A stretch of 64,000 nucleotides of DNA, taken from assembly GCA_016712285.1 (NCBI GenBank), contig JADJRK010000001.1:3472001-3536000 (forward strand). The letters run 5' to 3'. Position numbers and translations under genes: made by a program. Origin of the DNA: Planctomycetota bacterium. Its GTDB lineage: Bacteria; Planctomycetota; UBA8742; UBA2392. The notes beneath the pieces were generated by a model that was not told the DNA's origin, did not search any database, and worked only from the letters and a program-made list of their open reading frames with translations. This document shows positions 8,036-16,587 of this stretch, one piece after another. Position 1 is the first letter of the stretch, and the number at the start of each line of letters is the position of its first letter.

Positions 8036-9475
8036 CTAGCGCGCCTGGTTGGTGGGCACGTTGCGGAAGTCGCTGAACCCGGGCCGGTGTTCCGCAGGCA
8101 CGAACTTGGTCGTGCGCTTGTGGAAGTGGAACGGGATGTCACCCGTGGGCCCGTTGCGGTTCTTGGCGATCAGCAGCTCGACAGCGGACAGCTCTTCGCT
8201 GTTGATGCTCGCCATCGTTTCTTCATCTTCTTTGCGATAGATCAGGATCACCTGGTCGGCATCCTGCTCAATGCTGCCGGATTCGCGCAGGTCAGAAAGC
8301 ATGGGACGCTTTTCGCGGCTGCTGCGCTGTTCAACGCCGCGGTTGAGCTGGGCCGCGGTAATCACGGGCACTTTCAGCTCGCGCGCCAGTGCCTTGAGGC
8401 CGCGCGAGATGTTGCCGATCTGCAGGTGGCGGTCGAGGCGATCATTGTCTTTCACGAGCTGCAAATAATCGACGAAGATCGCGTCGATGTCGTGGCGCTC
8501 TTTCATACGCCGCGCCTTGGAGCGAATTTCGCTCAGGTTGAGCGTGAAGCTGTCATCGACAAACAGCGGCACGTGGGCCATGTCGTGCATGGCCTGCTTG
8601 AGCGCGATCTCTTCCTCGCGCGAGTACGCGGCCAGCTTCACGCGCTTGAGGTCAACCTCGGCGCGCGAGCACAGAATGCGCTGCACCAGCTCAGTCGCGG
8701 TCATTTCCAGGCTGAACACCAGCACGCCGCCCTTGCCGTCTTCGCGATTCTGGTGGCGGTCCCAGGCGATATTCTCGGCCAGGTTCAGCATCAGGCTGGT
8801 TTTGCCCTGGCCCGGGCGCGCGCCGATCACGACCAGTTCGCCGGCCTTCCAGCCGGTGGTGTACCCGTCCAGTACGGGATAGCCCGACGTAAGCCCGGGC
8901 AGCATGTTGCCGTCGTGCGAGTTGCGCCACTCGCGCAGCTTGGCCTGCTGCTCCATCACCTGCTGGATGAGCTGCTGGATGGTGTGCGTTTCGCCGTGGT
9001 AGCGCTGGGCGGCGATCTCGAACACGTCGCGCTCAAGCTTTTCGATCACGTCTTTGGGAGTGCGCGTTTCGTCCAGCGCCATGGCGCGCACGTCGCCGGC
9101 GCGCAGCACGATTTCGCGCATCAGGCTGCGGTCGCGCACAATGCCGGCGTAGCGTTCGGCGCCGTAGGCGCTGGGCAGGCGGTGGCTGATCTCTTCAAGA
9201 TAGTGGTGCAGCGCGTCGCTGCCGCCGCATTCGTCGATGGCGCCGGCTTTCTTCACCTGCTCGGCGACGCTGACCCAGTCAGCTTCGTGGCCCTCTGACG
9301 AAAGCTGCATGATCGCGCGGAAGATGTGCTGGTGCGACGCGCGCCAGAAGACCTCGGGCCGCTTGAGGATCAGCGACACTTCCGGCAGGCAGCCCGGGTC
9401 TACGAAAATGGCGCCAAGCACAGCCTGCTCGGCTTCGATGGAGTGGGGCGGGATGAAGCCTTCTTTGTCTGCCAT
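8036..9475 (-). CDS. dnaB: Replicative DNA helicase DnaB
   Basis: A 479-residue hexameric 5'-3' helicase of the replication fork. The N-terminal domain (PPHSIEAEQAVLGAIF near residue 8) binds primase. The RecA-like C-terminal domain has Walker A GARPGQGKT (near residue 199), the Walker B/DnaB motif FVDYLQLV, and the AQLNRGVEQR segment typical of the family. The Walker A has GQ where many DnaB have SM. Start ATG 9475 matches the family N-terminus; the frame is open 21 codons further to 9538, but that stretch is not DnaB-like. No intein is present. It is flanked by hairpin array A downstream and a 180-base upstream gap. Confidence 0.95.
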   Translation of the reverse strand: MADKEGFIPPHSIEAEQAVLGAIFVDPGCLPEVSLILKRPEVFWRASHQHIFRAIMQLSSEGHEADWVSVAEQVKKAGAIDECGGSDALHHYLEEISHRLPSAYGAERYAGIVRDRSLMREIVLRAGDVRAMALDETRTPKDVIEKLERDVFEIAAQRYHGETHTIQQLIQQVMEQQAKLREWRNSHDGNMLPGLTSGYPVLDGYTTGWKAGELVVIGARPGQGKTSLMLNLAENIAWDRHQNREDGKGGVLVFSLEMTATELVQRILCSRAEVDLKRVKLAAYSREEEIALKQAMHDMAHVPLFVDDSFTLNLSEIRSKARRMKERHDIDAIFVDYLQLVKDNDRLDRHLQIGNISRGLKALARELKVPVITAAQLNRGVEQRSSREKRPMLSDLRESGSIEQDADQVILIYRKEDEETMASINSEELSAVELLIAKNRNGPTGDIPFHFHKRTTKFVPAEHRPGFSDFRNVPTNQAR

Positions 9476-9658
9476 ACGAACAAACCACCGACACCCGTGT
9501 AGCGGGCGCAAAGCCAACGGTACAAAGTCGTGCGACAAGATTTTGATGTGCGGACTGAACTGCCATCCGCGAGGAACAACTTGTAGCGCGATTTTTCAGG
9601 GCGCGGGAAGCGGGGGAAGCAATTTGGATAGATGTCAGTTGGTGATAACCCGTGTGCA

Positions 9659-10567
9659 CTACCAGCCCCATTTTACCTTGGCGTGTTCGTGGGCCAGCAG
9701 CTCGGGCGGCAGCGCCTCGGGCTCGATCGGCGTGCGGGCGTCGTCGGCTTTGTCCCAGCGCCGGTTATAGTAGGCTTGGGCCTTGAGCATGATCAGGCTT
9801 TCCAGCAGCTCCTGCCCGATGGAGCTGCGGGGAATTGGCCGCAAGACCCCTTCGTCGTTCTGCATGCCGTCGTTCGCGAACCAGAATGCGCGATCATAGT
9901 CGCCCGTCGCAAACGCCGTCTGGCCTTGGCGCAGGCGCAGCAGTGCACGCTCGGTGTCGTTAAACCCGCGCAGGCGCATCGCATCCCAGGCTGCGTCCAG
10001 CTGGCCCGACCGGGCCGCGGGGTCGCCCTCGGTGCGTGACTTTTCCAGCGCCAGCCGGCCATAGCCCGCGAACGTTGCCAGCAGCAACAGCGGCAGCACG
10101 AACGCGGCCCAGCCGGCTTTGACTGTGCGAGCGCGCGTTGGCACCAGCACCAGCCACGAAAACGGAAGCAGCGCCAGCGCGCCCGTAAGCCAGAGCACGG
10201 GCACGCCCAGAAACGCGCCGACGGCGGCCAGCGCGCCGACGTTCAATACACCAATCCCGTACCCGATCAGGCGGCTTTCGGGGTTCGGGCGTGAAAGCTG
10301 CGACGACGCCAGCCACGCGATCAGCAGGCCCTCAGCGCACAGGAACAGCAGCCAGCGTTCGGCATCAAGAATCCCGACCAGGATCGCCGCCTGCACGAAA
10401 GGCAGCAACAGCAGAATGCGCGAAGCCGACTTGAGGGCGGCCGGATGCTGCCGCAGCACCGCCGTCTGCAGCGCAAGGCGCACGACAAAGCTGCCGCGGC
10501 GGCGTTTGCTTTCGGGCAATTCGTATGAGTCGAAAGCCGGTTTCGGGGGCAGCTTGGCAGGCGGCAT
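9659..10567 (-). CDS. Multi-pass membrane protein with C-terminal helical domain
   Basis: A 302-residue protein from ATG 10567; a TTG at 10606 in frame is an alternative. After a basic N-terminus (residues 20-30 SKRRRG) there are about six hydrophobic segments between residues 40 and 175. The last is a TM followed by a soluble tail of about 120 residues. The tail (GQLDAAWDAMRLRGFNDTERALLRLRQGQ, then TAFATGDYDRAFWFANDGM) reads like tetratricopeptide or SEL1-type helical pairs. No family was recognised. Downstream, toward lower coordinates, lies the dnaB promoter region. Confidence 0.7.
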   Translation of the reverse strand: MPPAKLPPKPAFDSYELPESKRRRGSFVVRLALQTAVLRQHPAALKSASRILLLLPFVQAAILVGILDAERWLLFLCAEGLLIAWLASSQLSRPNPESRLIGYGIGVLNVGALAAVGAFLGVPVLWLTGALALLPFSWLVLVPTRARTVKAGWAAFVLPLLLLATFAGYGRLALEKSRTEGDPAARSGQLDAAWDAMRLRGFNDTERALLRLRQGQTAFATGDYDRAFWFANDGMQNDEGVLRPIPRSSIGQELLESLIMLKAQAYYNRRWDKADDARTPIEPEALPPELLAHEHAKVKWGW

Positions 10568-10625
10568 TGCGGATTCCGGATCGGAGGCACAGGCGAGGCG
10601 CGTCAATCCACGATGCGCAAACGCC

Positions 10626-11555
10626 TCACAGTTCGACTACCATGCCTTCGCGGGCGGCAATAAACTCGGTGTCCGGCGCCTCTTCTTTCCCGAGCGGCAG
10701 GTACTTCTCATTCATTAAACGGTCCAGCGCGTCGTCGGTTCGGGTCGGGTCGTGGTGGGTGAACGCCATGCGCTTGATGCCGGCTTCGCGGGCCAGGGCG
10801 ATGTTGTATTCAAAGTAGCTGTGCCCCCAGCCGCGCTTGCTGAGGTGCGGCTTGCCGGGGCTCTCGTAATCTTCCTGGGTATAGGTGGTGTCAAAGGCGA
10901 CGAAGTCGGCATCGCGGCAGAAGTCGATCAGCCGCCGGTTCATCATGTGGTACAGCGCCTTGGTGTCGCTGGTTTCGTCGATGTCGTGCTCAGGCCACGG
11001 TTCGTGGTCGCCGGTAAAGATGAAACTCTTGCCATCGGCTTCAATGCGATAGGCCGTGCAGTAGACGGGGTGGTTGGTCAGCTTGATGCGGACCTTCACG
11101 CCCTCGGCAAGGTCAAAGCACTTCTCGACACCGTCGGGGAACATCTTGTTGTAGTCGTTGTAGGTGACCACGCTGTCGAGCATGGTGTTCTCGACCGGGA
11201 AATAGCTGTAGGTCATCTGGTCACGCATCACGGTCTCAAACCCCTTGCCCTCGCGCAGGGGCCCGATGCCGTACACCTGCACATTGCTGCCGGGCGTGTA
11301 AATCGGCGTAAAGAATGGGAAGCCGTGAATGTGGTCCCAGTGCGTGTGGGTGACCAGCAGGCGAATGTCGAAGGGCGGCTTGCCCGATGCCATCAGGTGA
11401 TCAGCCAGTGAGCGAATGCCGGTGCCGCAGTCGATGATGATGATCGGGCCGGTGTCGCGGACCACCTGGATGCACGTGGTGTTGCCGCCGTAGCGGGCCG
11501 TTTCCGGGCCCGGTGTCGGCAGGCTGCCGCGTACACCCCAAAACCTGATCTTCAT
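10626..11555 (-). CDS. Metallo-beta-lactamase fold hydrolase
   Basis: A 309-residue protein. Start ATG 11555 gives the family N-terminus MKIRFWGVRGSLPTPG. The metal-binding motif THTHWDHIHGF (HxHxDH) is near residue 77. A downstream His/Asp motif (FTGDHEPW) and a late GHSYFEYNIALA...FTHHDP segment complete the metal sites expected of MBL-fold phosphodiesterase or RNase Z-like hydrolases. The substrate is unknown; close relatives are annotated only as MBL-fold metallo-hydrolases. The frame extends upstream to 11699, but that part is low-complexity and overlaps the neighbouring gene's 3' end. Confidence 0.88.
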   Translation of the reverse strand: MKIRFWGVRGSLPTPGPETARYGGNTTCIQVVRDTGPIIIIDCGTGIRSLADHLMASGKPPFDIRLLVTHTHWDHIHGFPFFTPIYTPGSNVQVYGIGPLREGKGFETVMRDQMTYSYFPVENTMLDSVVTYNDYNKMFPDGVEKCFDLAEGVKVRIKLTNHPVYCTAYRIEADGKSFIFTGDHEPWPEHDIDETSDTKALYHMMNRRLIDFCRDADFVAFDTTYTQEDYESPGKPHLSKRGWGHSYFEYNIALAREAGIKRMAFTHHDPTRTDDALDRLMNEKYLPLGKEEAPDTEFIAAREGMVVEL

Positions 11556-11598
11556 GAAACTCTCCCCGCGCAGCATAGCAGCGGTTGGCAGGATATGG

Positions 11599-13545
11599 CT
11601 ACTCAGTGGGCAGCTTTGGCGGCGGTGGCGCTGACTTGACATCCAGCACGCGCACCCACGCCGGCTGGCGGGGTGCCGAGGCCAGGAAGTGAATCTCAAG
11701 GGCCCGTGTGCCCTGCCTTGCCTGCCAGTGCAGGGTGTACTCGCGCTCTGTCCGGAACAGCTCTTCGCTGAATGGCGGTGTCGGCTCGCCCAGCGCCTTG
11801 AGAAGCGCGTCTACCGACCAGTCGTCGCCCGAATGCTGCGCGGCGCCAAACTCAAGCTTGAAGCCCTTGAAGCGCTCGGTCGCGCCCGCGACGGCGCTGC
11901 CCGGCCCGGCGATGGTCACCGCGGTAATCCGGTTGTCCCCGTCGTGCTGGATGAGCCAGCCGTCGGCGGCGTGCAATTGCCGCCCGGTGATGTTCTGCTT
12001 GGACTTCAGGTCGTCGTAGGCCTCGTACGATTCTCCCAGCAGGTATCCGCCGGCGCCGTCTTCGGTCATCGCGAACTCGACGCTCTGGGCACCGGCGATG
12101 GTCTTGTAGCCCAGGTGCACCGCCCAGGCGATCACGGCAAAGATCACGGCCACGCCCAGCACCGTTGCCACGGGCCTGAGCACACCGGGTTTGCGGACGC
12201 TGGTGGCATCGATGTAGTCCTGGGCCAGCGCGATGCGGTCGGTCGGCGTCTGGGTGGCGGTTTTGCCGCGCACCGAGTCACGGCGCAGCACCTGCAACTC
12301 AGACGCGTCTTCGTCGCGCGTGGGCATGTGCACTTCAATGCTGTCGGTGCCGGCCGCGCGGCGCACGATCGTGTTGACCTGGCTTGCCGGGATATGGAAC
12401 GAGCCGCTCTGGGGCTGCTCCGTATTGCGGACTTTGCGCGTGCCGGGCACCGGGGCCTCGTGCGAGCCCGACTTCATGCGGTCGACTTCTTCGCGCAGCT
12501 TGACCAGCTCAAGCGCCAGTTCGCGGCGCAGGTCGTCGTCCGGCAGTCGGTCCGCCAGCGCCTTGAGTTCGGGGTTACTGCGCGGCGAGCGGCTGCTGAT
12601 GCTGCGGGGCGCAAAGTGCTCGTCGGCCAGCAGGTATGTGCTGTCGTCATCGCTGGCGCGACCCGCCGACGCCGGGCCCGGTACCGGCACATCAACCTTG
12701 GGCCGCGGCACGATGAAACTGTCCCGCACAGCCGGCGTGTTGCTTTGGGGCACGGGCGTGTCACGCGAGCTGCCGACGCTGCCGTAGCGCGTAATGGTGG
12801 GCGCACTTTCTTCTTCGGGGTCCGGCAGGCGCGGCACCATCTCGGTCGGGTTGCCGACCGGGATCTCTGTGGACGACCGGCGTGGCACCTCGGTCGAGCT
12901 GGCTGGGGCGGTGGCGCGGAAGATGTCGGTCTTGCGCGGGTCGTCTTCGCCGGCTTCAGCGGCGATGCCGTCGTCTACGCCATCAGCCAGCGGTGCAAGT
13001 TCCTGCGAGTCTGAGGCGCGCATCCGCACCTTGGAATCGTGCACCTTGGGCCAGTTGCCGCTGTAATCGCTCTTGATCTGGTCGTCGCGCACATTGACGG
13101 TCGGGGGCCGCTCAATCGCAGGCGGCTTGTTCAACGACGGGATCTTGTGGCTGCGCTGTTGCTGCGGCACCTCGGTCTCGACGTTGCGGGCCTTGGGCAC
13201 GACCTCGGTGGCGGCGCCCTGGGGCACGTCTTTCTCGATGGTGTGGTCGGTGGGCCGCTCAGACCGGTCCACGTCGATGGCCTTGCGAATGGCGGTGCGT
13301 TCAGACGAGGCGTCCGCCTCGTCGCGCGTCAGCACCGATGTGCCGCGCCGCGACATCACGCGCGTCATGCGCTGCTGCTGCTTGTTGAACAGCTCGAGTT
13401 TCTTGGCCACGAGCTGCTTGTGGCTGTCGGTGAGGCCGGGGTCTTTCAGCAGCGGTTCAAGGATGCGACAGGCGTCACCGTGCTTGCCCGAGTCGGCAAG
13501 CGACTCGGCTTCGCGGATCTTGCGCACGATGACCAGTGTGTCCAT
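11599..13545 (-). CDS. Large single-pass membrane protein, disordered N-terminal region
   Basis: A 648-residue protein starting at ATG 13545. Residues 1-60 form a short helical hairpin resembling a TPR unit (IREAESLADSGKHGDACRILEPLL). Residues 70-330 are Pro/Ser/Asp/Arg-rich and probably disordered. A helical segment (residues 325-360) precedes more low-complexity sequence. One TM segment (about residues 455-478, VLGVAVIFAVIAWAVHLGY) is followed by a C-terminal domain of about 170 residues on the other side of the membrane, with beta-strand character (GYLLGESYEAYDDLKS). No family was recognised. The layout resembles a signalling or envelope-bridging protein. Confidence 0.7.
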   Translation of the reverse strand: MDTLVIVRKIREAESLADSGKHGDACRILEPLLKDPGLTDSHKQLVAKKLELFNKQQQRMTRVMSRRGTSVLTRDEADASSERTAIRKAIDVDRSERPTDHTIEKDVPQGAATEVVPKARNVETEVPQQQRSHKIPSLNKPPAIERPPTVNVRDDQIKSDYSGNWPKVHDSKVRMRASDSQELAPLADGVDDGIAAEAGEDDPRKTDIFRATAPASSTEVPRRSSTEIPVGNPTEMVPRLPDPEEESAPTITRYGSVGSSRDTPVPQSNTPAVRDSFIVPRPKVDVPVPGPASAGRASDDDSTYLLADEHFAPRSISSRSPRSNPELKALADRLPDDDLRRELALELVKLREEVDRMKSGSHEAPVPGTRKVRNTEQPQSGSFHIPASQVNTIVRRAAGTDSIEVHMPTRDEDASELQVLRRDSVRGKTATQTPTDRIALAQDYIDATSVRKPGVLRPVATVLGVAVIFAVIAWAVHLGYKTIAGAQSVEFAMTEDGAGGYLLGESYEAYDDLKSKQNITGRQLHAADGWLIQHDGDNRITAVTIAGPGSAVAGATERFKGFKLEFGAAQHSGDDWSVDALLKALGEPTPPFSEELFRTEREYTLHWQARQGTRALEIHFLASAPRQPAWVRVLDVKSAPPPPKLPTE

Positions 13546-13589
13546 GAATGCCCGGAGTGCGCCCGTGACTGCGCCCGAAAGTGGGGAAT

Positions 13590-14453
13590 TTACCCGTTGC
13601 CCTTGTCGCGGGCCAGCCCCCTCAGCCTTGTCTCGACGTCGCGGCCCCAGGCCTGGTAGCCCGGCTCGGTGCCGCTCAGTTCGGCCAGCAGCTCGGCATG
13701 CACGCGCCCGTTGCTGGCGACGGCGTTTTCGCCGAACAGCCAGTCCTGCCCGCCCGCGAAGTCGGTGACCGTGCCGCCCGCCTCAGTCACCAGCAGGCAG
13801 CCGGCGGCGATGTCCCATGGCTTGAGGTACGGCTCCCAGTACCCGTCAAAGCGCCCGGCCGCCACGTACGCCAGGTCAAGGCTGGCGGCGCCGGGGCGGC
13901 GGATGTCGTGGCACTTGAGCACAAGGCGGCTGAAGTTGTCGATGTTGTTGCGTTCAACCTCGTTGCGCACATACGAAAAGCCCGTGGCCAATATGCTGTG
14001 CTTGATATCAGGGGTATCGCTGACGCGCAGGCGCTTGCCGTTCAGGAAGGCGCCGGCGCCGCGCTCGGCCACAAAGCGTTCGCGCAGGTAGGGCGCCTCA
14101 ACCAGCGCCAGCGCGGCTTGCCCTTTGTGCCAGTAGGCGACGCTGGCGGCAAAGAACGGAAAGCTGCGCGCGAAGTTGGTGGTGCCATCGACGGGGTCGA
14201 TGATCCACCACGAGTCGCTGTCGGCCAGGTGGGCGCCGCTTTCCTCGGCCAGGATGGCGTGGTCCGGGAAACGCTGCCGGATGGTGCGGATGATGACCTG
14301 CTCGGATTCACTGTCGGCGATGGTCAGCAGGTCGCGGTGGCGGCCCTTGCGCTCGATGTGGTCGGTCTCGAGCTTGTCGAAGTACTTAAGCTGCACTTCC
14401 GCCACGGCCTGTGCAATTGTCGTAAGAAACGGAATATCCGGCACTTGTGTCAT
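13590..14453 (-). CDS. suhB: Inositol monophosphatase family protein
   Basis: A 287-residue Mg-dependent phosphatase. The metal-binding motifs are complete: the EES acid site (ILAEESG, near residue 69), DPVDGTTNF (near residue 86) and the C-terminal WDIAAGCLLVTEAGG (near residue 213). The substrate may be inositol-1-phosphate, another sugar phosphate, histidinol phosphate or PAP; motifs alone cannot tell these apart, so the symbol marks the family. ATG 14453 is the natural start. It lies divergent to a candidate small RNA gene in the 189-base gap before the desaturase. Confidence 0.9.
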   Translation of the reverse strand: MTQVPDIPFLTTIAQAVAEVQLKYFDKLETDHIERKGRHRDLLTIADSESEQVIIRTIRQRFPDHAILAEESGAHLADSDSWWIIDPVDGTTNFARSFPFFAASVAYWHKGQAALALVEAPYLRERFVAERGAGAFLNGKRLRVSDTPDIKHSILATGFSYVRNEVERNNIDNFSRLVLKCHDIRRPGAASLDLAYVAAGRFDGYWEPYLKPWDIAAGCLLVTEAGGTVTDFAGGQDWLFGENAVASNGRVHAELLAELSGTEPGYQAWGRDVETRLRGLARDKGNG

Positions 14454-14475
14454 GGGGTCGATTCTGAAAAAACAC

Positions 14476-14504
14476 TGGTCCGCGGAAGCGCAAAACCGTT
14501 ATAC
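14476..14504 (+). promoter_or_regulatory. Candidate promoter of the intergenic RNA
   Basis: TTATAC at 14499-14504 is a good -10 hexamer. The -35 region (TGGTCC around 14476) is weak. Transcription would begin near 14511, at the first paired base of the folded element that follows. Confidence 0.35.
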
Positions 14505-14510
14505 TTGGGA

Positions 14511-14620
14511 TGTGTCGGAGGTGGGGAAATTGTCCTCCTCCAAGTTTCGACAGGTATCTGCCGAAATGTGCCTCCCCTGCTTCCGACATGCCGCGGGCCG
14601 TCCGAAAGGACGGCCCGAGT
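14511..14620 (+). ncRNA. Candidate structured small RNA with terminator-like 3' hairpin
   Basis: The gap between the monophosphatase and desaturase genes folds as a rod. TGTCGGA (14513-14519) pairs with TCCGACA (14582-14588), extendable by wobbles. GGGG (14523-14526) pairs with CCCC (14574-14577). The apical hairpin is TTTCG-a-CAG-gtat-CTG-c-CGAAA (14545-14566). A 9-bp GC-rich hairpin with a GAAA loop (14595-14616) follows, with only a short T run. The stretch CCTCCTCC (14534-14541) is left unpaired and matches an anti-Shine-Dalgarno sequence. It does not show the SRP RNA or 6S RNA signatures. The 14595-14616 hairpin could alternatively terminate the desaturase transcript. Confidence 0.4.
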
Positions 14621-14642
14621 GCATTTGGCTTCGCCGGTTGGC

Positions 14643-15728
14643 CTAGCTGACAGGTTCCAGCTCTTGCTGCGGCAGCATGGCTACCGCCTTGTCAGCGGAC
14701 GCCCGGGCCAGTTCTTCGATTCGGGCGCGGGTGTTTGCCATCAGCTCTTCGATGGCCAGCTTCTGGTCTGAGGCCACGTCGCCGGCGCGGGTCTGCGCGT
14801 CGGCCAGCGCCTTGACTGCGCGCTCCCAGTGCGTCTGGAACATGCCCAGGTCAGCGGCGCCTTTCTTGATGACGTGCTTCTCAAGAATGTGCGCGGGCGG
14901 CCGCCGCAGCCCCTTCACCAGGCCGACCCACGAAAGCAGCTTCAGCCCGTAGTAGCTGGTGTCGATCTCGTACCAGTAAAAGCCCTGGCAGGCCGCGCCC
15001 GGGTAGTGGTGGTGGTTGTTGTGCCAGCCTTCGCCGCCGGTGGCCAGCGCGATCCAGAGGTTATTGCGGCTGGTATCGGTGGTGGCAAAGCGCCGCCGGC
15101 CGAACACGTGGGCCAGCGAGTTGACGGTAAAGGTCGAGTGCCAAGTCAGCACGGTCGAAAGAAAGAAACCGATCAGCGTAATGCCCCACGCGCCGACGCC
15201 GGTGCCGGTGATCAGGTAGCCCAGCCCCCACACCGAAACGCCCAGCAGCAGCGGGCCAATCCAGTCGTGCTTGTCGATAAAGCGCAGTTCAGGAAACTTG
15301 ACGAAGTCCGGAATCAGGTCCTGCTGCGTCTTCTCATACTTCTTGCACATGATCCAACCGGTGTGGCTCCACCAGAATCCGCGCTTGGGCGAGTGAACGT
15401 CCACGGTATCGTCGCTGTGCTTGTGGTGATGGCGGTGATGGGCAGCCCACCAAAGCGGGCCCTTCTGCACAGCCGTGGTGCCGGCGAAACCCATCAGGAA
15501 CTGCATGACGCGCCCCATGCGATAAGAGCGGTGCGAGAAGTAGCGGTGATAACCGGCAGTCAGGAAGAACACTCGGCTGAAGTAAAGCACGGCCATGATG
15601 ATCCACGCGCTCCAGTGAACGCCGGTGTAAATGGCGATCAGGGGCACGAAGTGCATGATGGTGAAGACCACCGTGCCGACGCGGAGATTGATCTTCTCGT
15701 CAGGTGCTCGCTTGAAGGTTGCGCTCAT
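14643..15728 (-). CDS. Acyl-CoA / fatty acid delta-9 desaturase
   Basis: A 361-residue membrane di-iron desaturase that introduces a double bond into saturated fatty acyl chains. All three histidine boxes are present: HRYFSHR, HRHHHKH and HNNHH. Four hydrophobic segments fall around residues 18-35, 38-58, 160-180 and 185-205. An extra C-terminal helical tail of about 70 residues (ARIEELARASADKAVAML) goes beyond the catalytic core. ATG 15728 follows a GAGGTG nine bases upstream. A MarR gene is divergently placed 175 bases away and may regulate it. Confidence 0.93.
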   Translation of the reverse strand: MSATFKRAPDEKINLRVGTVVFTIMHFVPLIAIYTGVHWSAWIIMAVLYFSRVFFLTAGYHRYFSHRSYRMGRVMQFLMGFAGTTAVQKGPLWWAAHHRHHHKHSDDTVDVHSPKRGFWWSHTGWIMCKKYEKTQQDLIPDFVKFPELRFIDKHDWIGPLLLGVSVWGLGYLITGTGVGAWGITLIGFFLSTVLTWHSTFTVNSLAHVFGRRRFATTDTSRNNLWIALATGGEGWHNNHHHYPGAACQGFYWYEIDTSYYGLKLLSWVGLVKGLRRPPAHILEKHVIKKGAADLGMFQTHWERAVKALADAQTRAGDVASDQKLAIEELMANTRARIEELARASADKAVAMLPQQELEPVS

Positions 15729-15867
15729 AAGCAGTGTCACCTCAATCGTTTGGCCCGGGGGGTGGACCGAATGCAGGGTTATAGAACATGAATCGGCCAA
15801 TCGCCGCGCAAAATCCAGCGACAATCGTGCGCGACTTGACGCACATCCGCCGTGCCACCGAAGACGC

Positions 15868-15897
15868 TTGCGAGCACTGCGCCCATCGGCCTAGTAT
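15868..15897 (+). promoter_or_regulatory. Promoter placing the marR transcript start at or next to its ATG
   Basis: TTGCGA (15868-15873) and TAGTAT (15892-15897) lie 18 bases apart. The predicted start, about seven bases after the -10, falls on the ATG at 15904. There is no ribosome site, which is consistent with a leaderless mRNA. Confidence 0.5.
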
Positions 15898-15903
15898 GCA
15901 GCC

Positions 15904-16344
15904 ATGGCCCGCGCAACCAAAACCGTAGCAGACGAGATCGCCATGCGCTGCGTTGCCGCGCGCGCCCGCCTGCTTTCACGGGTCGTTTCCAACCTGTACG
16001 ACGATGCCCTGAGGCCCGTGGGCCTGACTTCGGCGCAGATGACGATCTTGACTGCCCTGGAGCACTCGGGCGGCGCGCAACCGGCCCAGCTTTGCGAAGT
16101 GCTGATGATCGACAAGTCCACCCTTTCGCGCAACGCCGACCGCATGGAGCGCAACGGGTGGGTCAAGCGCGAATCCGGCCCCGATGCCCGCAGCCACAAA
16201 CTGCACCTGACCGACAAGGGCCGCAAGCGCCTTGAACAGGCCGTCCCGCAGTGGCGCAAAGCGCAGGCCGAGGCAGAAGCGCTGCTCGGCAAGCCCGGCC
16301 TGGATTCGGTTGTCAAAGTAACCAAGCGCCTCCGCGGATTCTGA
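15904..16344 (+). CDS. MarR-family transcriptional regulator
   Basis: A 146-residue winged-helix dimeric repressor. The helix-turn-helix and wing are clear: LTSAQMTILTALEHSGGAQPAQLCE, MIDKSTLSRNADRMERNGWV, then the wing RESGPDARSHKLHLTDKG. Long N- and C-terminal helices provide dimerisation. It has no upstream ribosome site and probably starts as a leaderless message. It is divergent from the desaturase gene, so self-regulation and control of membrane lipid desaturation are plausible. The ligand is unknown. Confidence 0.92.
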   Translation: MARATKTVADEIAMRCVAARARLLSRVVSNLYDDALRPVGLTSAQMTILTALEHSGGAQPAQLCEVLMIDKSTLSRNADRMERNGWVKRESGPDARSHKLHLTDKGRKRLEQAVPQWRKAQAEAEALLGKPGLDSVVKVTKRLRGF

Positions 16345-16364
16345 AGCGCAGGTATTCAAACTGC

Positions 16365-16510
16365 AAAAGGCCGTTGACCACCAAGGACACGAAGCGACAC
16401 GAAGAACTTCTTGTTGGCAGAACTCTTCGGTGGCCCTTCGCGGACAAACGCGGTGCATTTGCCTCTGCAGTTCTTGGCGCCTTGGCGACTTGGCGTGAGT
16501 CATGCAGTTG
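16365..16510. repeat. Intergenic dispersed-repeat element (CACCAAGGACACGAAG type)
   Basis: The 243-base gap 16345-16587 holds the phrases CCACCAAGGACACGAAG, TTCTTGTTGGCAG and CTTGGCGCCTTGGCGACTTGGCG. These low-complexity, partly self-complementary phrases recall a kind of intergenic repeat seen in many bacterial genomes. A related element lies at 24.6-24.85 kb. No gene is seen here. Just before the next ATG, TACCAT at 16573 may be a -10 element of typA. Confidence 0.45.
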
Positions 16511-16587
16511 CCCTTCACCGCCTGAACTGACCCGCCACCCTTCCCCTGCATTGCGCACGGCGCGCAAACCGCTACCATCCCGCGCCC

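Noticed and set aside
14510..14620. SRP (4.5S) or 6S RNA
   Set aside because: The rod shape is suggestive, but the GGAA-type apical loop and GGAAGNAGC signature of SRP RNA and the large open bubble of 6S RNA are absent.
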